A DNA stretch of 64,000 nt. It comes from Actinophytocola gossypii. Lineage in GTDB: Bacteria > Actinomycetota > Actinomycetes > Mycobacteriales > Pseudonocardiaceae. The DNA is taken from assembly GCF_025165815.1 (NCBI RefSeq), contig NZ_JAFFZE010000006.1:496001-560000 (forward strand), in the 5' to 3' direction. Positions 10,836 to 18,300 of this stretch are shown here, piece by piece (within the stretch, counting starts at the first letter, position 1; the number at the start of each line of letters is the position of its first letter). The translations under genes were made by a program, and so were the position numbers. The notes under the pieces are model-generated. The model was not told the DNA's origin. It saw nothing but the letters and a program-made list of their open reading frames with translations, and made no database searches.

Positions 10836-12136
10836 CGACCGGGCACCTGCCTTCTGGATCGGGCGAGCGCGGCGACCACGGTTCCCGCGACCGTCACGGC
10901 CGCCGCGGCGAGCGCGCGGTCCTGCCGGCGGGCCCTCGCCAGCGCGTCGGCGTAGGGCGTCGTGGTGTGCGCGATCATCGTGTAGAGCGGCCGCCAGGTG
11001 TTCGGGAACGCCTTGTGCAGCAGCAGGTCCGCCTTCTTGCGGGCGAGGAACAGCGGGGAGCGCATGCCGTCCCGCAGTTCCAGGAAGTTCTCCTTGGACA
11101 GCGCGGCGAGCACGTCGGTGTGCCGCCGGCGGCGCCGCTCGAACTCGCGCAGCGCGCCGGGGATGTCGTCGTGCTCGGCGAGGCAGGTGTCGAGCACCGA
11201 GCAGTCCTCGAACGCGGCGTTCATGCCCTGGCCGTAGAACGGGTACACCGCGTGCGCGGCGTCGCCGAGGAGCACCACCCGGCCCTCGTGCTGCCAGGGC
11301 GCGGTGCGGATGGTGACCAGGTTCCCGGTCGGGTGGGCCAGGAACTGCTCGACCAGGTCGGGCACCAGCGAGGCCAGGTCGGCGAACTGGGTGGCGAACA
11401 GCCGGCGGACCGCCGACGGCGTGGTCAGCTCGGCGAACGAGTCGTCCCCGTCGAACGGCAGGAACACCGTCGCGGTCAGCGTGCCGTCGTGGTTCGGGTG
11501 CGCGACCACCAGCCCGGCCCGGCCCGGCCACAGGTGCAGCGCCTCCAACCGGGTGTCGGGGTTCGCCGGGACGGTGATCTCCTTGTAGCCCCAGTCCATG
11601 AACTCCTGGTGCAGTTCGGCGCGGGTGCCCCGGTGCAGGAGCGTGCGCACGGTCGAGAACGCGCCGTCCGCGCCGAGCACCAGGTCGGCCTTCAGCTCGT
11701 GGGTAAACTGTCCGTCGTGGACGGTCAACACCGGCAGCGACCGGTCGAGTGCGACCACCTTGTGCTCGAAGTCGAACCGGACGCCGTCGGCCTCGGCGCG
11801 GCCGATCAGCGCGGCGTTCAGGTCGTCCCGCAGGATCGAGTGCAGGATCTCGTCGTCGGCGGTGCCGTACGGGTGGAACGAGGTGCCGGCGTCGGTGTGC
11901 ACCATCCGGCCGCGCATCGGCGTGGTCCTGCCCCACAGCTCGTCCAGCAGCCCGACCTCGCGCAGCGCCGTGATGCCGCGCTGGGACAGTCCGAGGTTGA
12001 TCGACCGCCCGTCCGGGGTGGACGTACGCGGGTCGGGCCGGCGCTCGACCACCCGGACCTCGTGCCCCCGCCCGGCGAGGTACACCGCCGCCAGCGACCC
12101 GGCGAGGCCGGCGCCGGCGATGACGATGTGGCTCAC
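10832..12136 (-). CDS. Kynurenine 3-monooxygenase-like FAD hydroxylase
   Basis: This 434-residue group A flavoprotein monooxygenase has the FAD-binding GAGLAG (about 7-12), the kynurenine-monooxygenase signature RSINLGLSQRG (about 46-56) and a second FAD motif LLGDAAHAVYPFYGQGMN (about 290). The RSINL stretch separates kynurenine 3-monooxygenases from the wider PHBH group. The last 30 residues include a weak hydrophobic stretch, reminiscent of the C-terminal anchor of mitochondrial KMO. The expected reaction is NADPH- and O2-dependent ortho-hydroxylation of kynurenine or a related aryl amine. In this operon it probably makes or decorates a 3-hydroxykynurenine-like residue. It starts with GTG, overlapping the NRPS stop by GTGA. 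No dedicated kynurenine supply genes are visible. Confidence 0.85.
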   Translation of the reverse strand: MSHIVIAGAGLAGSLAAVYLAGRGHEVRVVERRPDPRTSTPDGRSINLGLSQRGITALREVGLLDELWGRTTPMRGRMVHTDAGTSFHPYGTADDEILHSILRDDLNAALIGRAEADGVRFDFEHKVVALDRSLPVLTVHDGQFTHELKADLVLGADGAFSTVRTLLHRGTRAELHQEFMDWGYKEITVPANPDTRLEALHLWPGRAGLVVAHPNHDGTLTATVFLPFDGDDSFAELTTPSAVRRLFATQFADLASLVPDLVEQFLAHPTGNLVTIRTAPWQHEGRVVLLGDAAHAVYPFYGQGMNAAFEDCSVLDTCLAEHDDIPGALREFERRRRRHTDVLAALSKENFLELRDGMRSPLFLARKKADLLLHKAFPNTWRPLYTMIAHTTTPYADALARARRQDRALAAAAVTVAGTVVAALARSRRQVPGR

Positions 12137-15100
12137 AGCTCACCGTCCTCGATCAGGGTGGTGAGCAGGCGGTCCACCTCGGCGTCGGACAGCTCGTCGA
12201 GCTGGTCGAGCAGGGTGCGGGGGCCGTCGGCGCGGCCCGTGCGGCCGGCGGCGACCGACTCGGCGAGCCCGGCGATCGTCGGCGCGGTGAACAGCGCGGC
12301 CAGCGGCAGGTCGACCGCCATCCCGCCGCGGATGCGGGCGATCAGCTGGGTCGCGGTCAGCGAGTGCCCGCCGAGCGCGAAGAAGTCGTCGTGCACGCCG
12401 AGCGGGGTGTCCGGGCCAAGGCTGAGCACCTCGCGCCAGATCGTGGCCAGCCGGCGCTCGGTGTCGGTACGCGGCGCCACGGTGTGCGTGCGCTCCCTGG
12501 TCCACACCGGTTCCGGCAGCGCCGCCCGGTCGACCTTGCCGGTCGGCGTGGTCGGCAGTGCGTCGAGCATCACGTACCGGCTCGGGTGCATGTAGTCCGG
12601 CAGCCGCCGCGCCAGCCACGGCCGCAGCTCCGCGGTGCCGACCCGCCGGCGCGGCACCAGGTAGGCGACCAGCCGCACGTCCGCGTCCCCGGCCGACCAC
12701 GTGGTCACCACCGCGTCCCGCACCGAGTCGTGCGCCCGCAGCGCCGCCTCGACCTCGCCCAGCTCGATCCGGAACCCGCGTACCTTCACCTGGTGGTCGG
12801 CCCGGCCGAGGAACTCCAGCCCGCCACCGCGCCGGCGCACCAGGTCGCCGGTGGCGTAGAGCCGCGCGCCCGGGGTGGCGCTGAACGGGTCGGGCCGGAA
12901 CTTCTCGGCGGTCAGCGCCGGCAGGTTCCGGTAGCCGCGGGCAACGCCGGCGCCGCCGATGTGCAGCTCGCCGATCACCCCGTCCGGTACCTGCGCCAGG
13001 TTCGGGTCGAGCACGTGCAGCGTGCTGCCGCCCACCGCCGGGCCGAGCCGGATCGGGTACGGCGCCGGGGGAACGCGGCCGGCGGCGGAGTACACCGTGG
13101 TCTCGGTCGGCCCGTACCCGTCGATCAGCACCGCGTCGTCGGCGAGCAGCGCGTCGGCCAGGTCGCGGGTCAGCGCCTCGCCGCCGGTCACCCGCAGCCG
13201 CACCCCGGCCGGCACCCCACCGGCTGCGACGATCATCCGCCACGCGGACGGCGTGCCCTGCACGACGGTCGCGTCGGTGATCCGTTCCCGCAGCCGGTGC
13301 CCGTCGGCGACCTCGTCGGCCGCGACGAACGTCACCGACGCCCCGCGCAGCAGCGGCGCGAACATCTCCACCACCGACACGTCGAACGACGGCGTGGTGA
13401 TCGACGCCAGCCGGTCGGCGGGGGAGAGGTCCAGCAGCTCGTCCATCGCGCCCAGCAGGTTCGCCACCCCGCCCCTGGTCACCGCGACGCCCTTGGGCCG
13501 CCCGGTGGAGCCGGAGGTGTAGAGCAGGTACGCCAGCGCCGTCGGCGGCACCTCGACCTCCGGCGGCGTGTCCGGTTGTGCGGACAGGTCCACGGTGTCC
13601 AGGTCGATCACGGTCCAGTCACCGGGCAGCTCGACCGCCGCGGCGGCGTGCGTGACCAGCACCGGGGCGCCGGCGTCGCTGGCCATCGTGGTCAGCCGGT
13701 CCACCGGCCAGGACGGGTCGAGTGGCAGGTACCCGCCGCCCGCGCGCCAGGTGGCGAGCACGGCCAGCGGCACCCGCGTACCCCTGGCCAGGCACAGCGC
13801 GACCGGCACGTCCTGGCCGACCCCGTTGGCGCGCAGCAGGTGCGCGAGCCGGTTCGCCTCCGCGTCGAGCTCGGCGTAGGTGCGGGTGCCGTCCGGGCCG
13901 GCCACCGCGGGCGCGTCGCCGAACCGGCGCAGGTCCACCTGGATCGCGCCGCCCGGCCGCACCGCGGTGACCGGCGGGGTCGCGGTGGTCAGCGGCAGCT
14001 CGGCGACCGGCCGGTCCCGGCCGGTCCGCGCCGCGCGCAACGCCACCGCGTAGATCTCGGCGAAGCCGGCCACGGTGGCCTCGTCGAACAGGTCGGTGTC
14101 GTAGTTCCACCTGGCCCGCCACCGGTCGGCACCCGGCTCGACGGTCAGGAACAGGTCGAACTTCGAGCCGCCGTTGCCCAGCAGCTCCGGTGCGAACGTC
14201 ACCCCGTCCACCGTGGCGGGAGCGGGTTTCGGCTCGACCGAGAACATCGTCTGCACCAGCGGCGCGTGCGCCATGCTGCGCTGCGGCGCGAGCAGGTCGA
14301 CCAACTGCTCGAACGGCAGCTCCTGGTGCGCCAGCGCGTCCTCGACCGCACCCTGGGTGGCGTCGGCGAGCTGGGCGAACGTGGTCTCCGGCGTGATCCG
14401 GGCTGGCAGCGCGAGCGTGTTGGCCAGGAACCCGACCAGGTGCTCGGTCTCCGGCCGGGTGCGTGCGGACACCGGGGTGGCGACCAGGAACTCGGCCTGC
14501 CCGGACAGCCGGTGCAGCACCGCCTGGAACACCGCGAGCAGCTCCCCGAACGACGCGCCGGGCGCCGGTTCCAGGTCGGTCACCAGCTCCGCGCCTCGGC
14601 CGCGGGCGGCGGTGTGCGGGCGGTCGGTCGGCAGCGGCAGCACGGTCGGGATGCCGGCCAGCGCCTCGGTCCAGTACCGGGCGGCGCCGGCGAAGCTGTT
14701 GGCCTCGGCCTGCTCCCGTTGCCACACCGCGTAGTCCGGGTACTGCAGCGGCGGCTCGGGCAGCGGCGTGCGGCCGTAGCAGCGAGCCAGCTCGTCGAAC
14801 AGGATCGCGCACGACCAGCCGTCCACGACCGCGTGGTGCACCACCAGGATCAGCTCGTGCGCCTCGGCGGAGTGCCGTACCAGCCCGGCGCGCAGCAGCG
14901 GACCGCCGGCCAGGTCGAACGGCTCCCGCACCAGAGCGTCCACTTCGGACGGCTCGATGGCGACCAGCGGCACGTGCGTACGCGGCGTCACCACCTGCGT
15001 CGGCACCCCGTCGGTGGCGGCGAACGTGGTGCGCAACGCCTCGTGCCTGCCGACGACCGCGCGCAGTGCCTCGGTGAGCCGCCCGGGGTCCAGCGGCCCG

Positions 15101-15204
15101 GTCAGCGTCACCCGCCAGCCAAGGTTGTAGGCCGGACTGCCCGGGATGAGCTGGTCCAGCAGCCACAGCCGACGCTGCCCGGACGAGGTGGGGAAGACGA
15201 ACAC
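12133..15204 (-). CDS. NRPS module C-A-T
   Basis: This is a single 1023-residue C-A-T module. The GTG start at 15204 shares its last base with the TAG stop of the small peptide gene (TAGTG). It has a strong GGGGAGG ribosome site at 15212-15218, seven bases away. The condensation domain begins almost at residue 1 and has a canonical HHAVVDG at 123-129. The adenylation domain shows LYTSGSTGRPKG, PSFDVSVVEMF, VVQGTPSAW, DGYGPTETTVY and the usual ATGDL and KVRGFRIELGE motifs. The hand-read specificity line is D-V-V-Q-V-G-G-V-Y, with no confident substrate. The carrier domain has LGGHSL, and about 45 residues follow it. No epimerase is present. Confidence 0.92.
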   Translation of the reverse strand: MFVFPTSSGQRRLWLLDQLIPGSPAYNLGWRVTLTGPLDPGRLTEALRAVVGRHEALRTTFAATDGVPTQVVTPRTHVPLVAIEPSEVDALVREPFDLAGGPLLRAGLVRHSAEAHELILVVHHAVVDGWSCAILFDELARCYGRTPLPEPPLQYPDYAVWQREQAEANSFAGAARYWTEALAGIPTVLPLPTDRPHTAARGRGAELVTDLEPAPGASFGELLAVFQAVLHRLSGQAEFLVATPVSARTRPETEHLVGFLANTLALPARITPETTFAQLADATQGAVEDALAHQELPFEQLVDLLAPQRSMAHAPLVQTMFSVEPKPAPATVDGVTFAPELLGNGGSKFDLFLTVEPGADRWRARWNYDTDLFDEATVAGFAEIYAVALRAARTGRDRPVAELPLTTATPPVTAVRPGGAIQVDLRRFGDAPAVAGPDGTRTYAELDAEANRLAHLLRANGVGQDVPVALCLARGTRVPLAVLATWRAGGGYLPLDPSWPVDRLTTMASDAGAPVLVTHAAAAVELPGDWTVIDLDTVDLSAQPDTPPEVEVPPTALAYLLYTSGSTGRPKGVAVTRGGVANLLGAMDELLDLSPADRLASITTPSFDVSVVEMFAPLLRGASVTFVAADEVADGHRLRERITDATVVQGTPSAWRMIVAAGGVPAGVRLRVTGGEALTRDLADALLADDAVLIDGYGPTETTVYSAAGRVPPAPYPIRLGPAVGGSTLHVLDPNLAQVPDGVIGELHIGGAGVARGYRNLPALTAEKFRPDPFSATPGARLYATGDLVRRRGGGLEFLGRADHQVKVRGFRIELGEVEAALRAHDSVRDAVVTTWSAGDADVRLVAYLVPRRRVGTAELRPWLARRLPDYMHPSRYVMLDALPTTPTGKVDRAALPEPVWTRERTHTVAPRTDTERRLATIWREVLSLGPDTPLGVHDDFFALGGHSLTATQLIARIRGGMAVDLPLAALFTAPTIAGLAESVAAGRTGRADGPRTLLDQLDELSDAEVDRLLTTLIEDGEL

Positions 15205-15338
15205 TAGACCGCCTCCCCGAATTCTTCCCTGTTGGTCGCCTGGGGGAGCTTGGGTTCGGCCTGGTCACGTACTTGTGGCTGGGTCGCGTCACGTTCCCCT
15301 GAGGTGGCGGTTTCGGACGTTGACCGGAGGTGTCTCAC
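15204..15338 (-). CDS. 44-residue hidden peptide, candidate precursor or scaffold for the LanB-like domain
   Basis: A 44-codon gene fills the apparent gap between the NRPS-LanB and the second NRPS. Its GTG (15336-15338) overlaps the TGA of the fusion gene as GTGA, and a GGAAGG ribosome site lies six bases upstream at 15345-15350. Its TAG shares a base with the GTG of the next gene. The peptide is hydrophilic, has no Cys, and has Ser/Thr at positions 6, 7, 8, 10, 12, 13, 19 and 35. It is rich in Glu, Gln and Arg and ends Gly-Glu-Ala-Val. Thirteen of 44 codons end in A or T, unlike the flanking genes. I recognise no family. Placement beside a LanB-like domain suggests a RiPP precursor or a PEARL-type scaffold. 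It could instead be only a coupling or docking peptide. Confidence 0.65.
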   Translation of the reverse strand: MRHLRSTSETATSGERDATQPQVRDQAEPKLPQATNREEFGEAV

Positions 15339-18300
15339 GACTGTCCTTCCAAAGGGTTCACGCCACGCCGGTCGACCGCGACCAGGCGGAGCTCCGCGGT
15401 GTATCTGGCGCCGGCGGCGTCGGTCAGCCACAGCTCGTCCGGGCCGGGCAGCATCTCGCCGACGGTCAGCACGCCGCCCGGCTCCTCGCGGTCCATCGCG
15501 CGGACCGCGCGGCCGAGCAGCTCGACCGACGGCAGGCTCGCCAGGTCGACGAAGAACGGCTTGAGCTCCACCGGGCTCTTGACGAACAGGAACCGGGGCA
15601 TGCCGTGCGTCTCGCGCCACGCCTGCGCCAGCCGGAACCGGGCCGGCTCGTCGGCGGCGAACGCGAACGCCAGGCTCTCGACGGGAAGCCGCCAGGTCTC
15701 GCGGCTGACCACGAGCCGGTCGATCGACACCCTCGGCGTGTGCGGCGCGGTCGGCATGATCTTGAACTGCTGCACCAGCTGGCCCATCAGCTGCTCGTTC
15801 AGCAGCTCCACCAGGTCCATCCGGTGCCCGCCGTCCCGGTCGTGCACCACCAGCCGGCCGTCCACCTCGGACACCAGCAGGTCGGCGACGAGCAGCGCGC
15901 CGGCCAGGTCCGGGCCGCACGCGTCGTGCGCGGACACCACCCGCAGGTCGCGCGGCTGCACCAGCGCGTCGGACAGCCGCTGCGGGGTGCCGCCCTCTTC
16001 GCGGGTCGCGGCCAGCACGATCCTCGGTCCGCCGAGGTCGTGGACCATGCCGGCGTGCAGCTGCGCCGCGTCCGGGTGCTGGGAGACGAACAACGCCGAC
16101 CGCATGGTGTTCACCCCGGCGTGCAGCTCGCCGAGCACCCACGTGACGTCCCCGGCCCGCGCGGCGGCGGCGTCCTTCGCGGCGACCAGCACGTCCGGGC
16201 TGTGCTGCACGGCGCTGCGCCACCCGGGCCGGCGCGCGGCGAACGCGGCGCTCACCTGGTCCCGCACGGCGTCCGCGGTGAACGTGACCGCGCGCGCGTC
16301 CCGGTCGATGTCGAGGATGCCGGCCCACCGCTCCTGCAGCGCACCGGTCAGCCTGCCGACCACCCGCTGGTCGAGCCGGAAGATCACGTCGTTGGCCCAC
16401 AGCCAGAAGTCCGCGAACCGCAGCGTCGACGCACCCGTCGCGGTGGCGCGCTCCCGGTGGATGTCGCGCAGCGCCCGCCGGTACAGCGCCGCACCGGCGG
16501 AGGTGAACCAGCGCGCGCTCTCCAGCAGCAGGGTCAGCGGCGGCCACAGCGTGGCCAGCACGTCCGGCCCGATCGTCACCTCGGTGTCGCGGCGGCACTC
16601 CTCGTGCACCAGCGTGCGGCCGGCGTAGAACTGGCCGGGCCTGCGGACCGCGGCGGCACCGGTGTGCCGGGTGAACGCCTCCTGCAGCGCGGCGATCCCG
16701 GCGGTGAGCCGGTCCGGGTCGCCGGTCGCGGCGGCCACCGCGCGCCGGCCGGCCTCGACCTCGTCCAGCGCGGCCAGCGCCGGCTCGCGGGCGTCGTCGT
16801 CGGTGATCGCCGCCAGCTGCCGGCGCAGCGCGTCCTGCGGCACCAGCTCGGCCGGGGACACCTCGAACGCCCAGGCGATCCTCCGCTCGTCCCGCAGTTT
16901 CCGCAACGCCCCGTACACGTCCACGCCGGGCAGTTCGGCCGCGATCTCGTGCGCGGTGCGCCGCCCGTCGACCGCGCGGAGCACGGCGGCCTCGTCGGGG
17001 TCGAGCGCGAGCGGGCTGCGCAGCGGAACGTGCAGCAGGTCGCCCTCGATCCCGACGAACGGCATCCGGCGCGGCACCGCCCACGGCAGCCGGTCCTCTG
17101 TGGACAACGCGCCGGCGAGCGCGTGCACCGCCCAGTTCTCCAGGTACACCGTGCGGTTGGCGAGCAGCCCTGGCCCGGGCCGCTGGTCGATGCCGGTCGC
17201 GTCGTCGACCACCCGCGCCCAGCCGACCGGGCCGAAGAAGCCGATCGTGTCGTTCTTCGTGGCGTAGCGCTGCAGGTAGCTGGTGACCAGCGCCTCCCAC
17301 TGCCGGTACTGCGAGTTGCGCGCCGGGTCGCCCGCCGCGCGGCGCAGCGAGTCGACGGCGGTGTGCAGGGCGCGCGGGTTCTGCCAGCCGACCGCCTCCC
17401 GGAACCGCGGGTCGTCCGCAGCGTCCCGCAGGGCGGCGGCGAGCGGGCCGGTGGCGGCGGCGAACGCCTCGGCGTAGCGCGCCTGGGCGGCGGCGAGCCG
17501 GTCGGCGGCGGCACGGACGTCGTCGACGTCCGCGCGGTCCGACAGCTCGGCAGACAGCTCGTCCAGCCGGCCCTTGCAGATCATCTTCGAGTCGCGCCGC
17601 AGCCGCGGCTTGTCCTCGGCCGGCGCGACGGTCAGCGCCGCCTTGATCCAGTCGAGCACGACGCCGCGGATCGCGTAGAACTCCCGCTCCAGCCGGTTGA
17701 CCTCGGCCGCGGCGGCCGCGACGGCCGGGGAGGCGATGCGCAGCAGCGGGTCGACGCCGAACCCGGTGCCGCGCAGCTCCACCCACCGCCACAGCGCCCA
17801 GTTCCGGTCCAGCGCCACCTGGTGCGGCGGCACGCTCGGCGCCTCCCGGTACGCCGACCGGTCCCGCCGCACGATCGCCACCTTCGGCGGGGTCGGTGAA
17901 GCGGACAGGGTGCCGACCACCTCGGTCAGCTCCGCGAGCCGGCGTGTCCGGTAGACCTCGCGGATCGGCAGCTCCACGCCGAACGCCTCGCGCACCCGGA
18001 ACGTCAACCGCATGGCGGACAACGAGTTGCCGCCGAGGTCGAAGAAGTCGTCGGCCGAGCCGATGCCGTCCGCGCCGAGCAGCGCCCGCCACACGTCGGC
18101 CATCCGCCGCTGCGGCTCGGTGGTCAGCGGCGCGTGCTCCCGGTCCCCGGACGCGGCGGGCGGCGCGGGCAGCGCGCGCCGGTCGATCTTGCCGGACGCG
18201 TTGAGCGGCAGCTTCGCCAGCGGCACGTACCCGGCGGGCCGCAGGTAGTCGGGCAGCCGCTCGGCGACGGCGGCCCGCACCGCGTCGAGGTCCACGTCGG

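Noticed and set aside
15204-18092. Long minus-strand frame whose 3' end is the 44-codon peptide
   Set aside because: Upstream of 15338 it is a +1 shadow of the LanB-like domain. Only the last 44 codons, with their own ribosome site and overlapping start, are supported.
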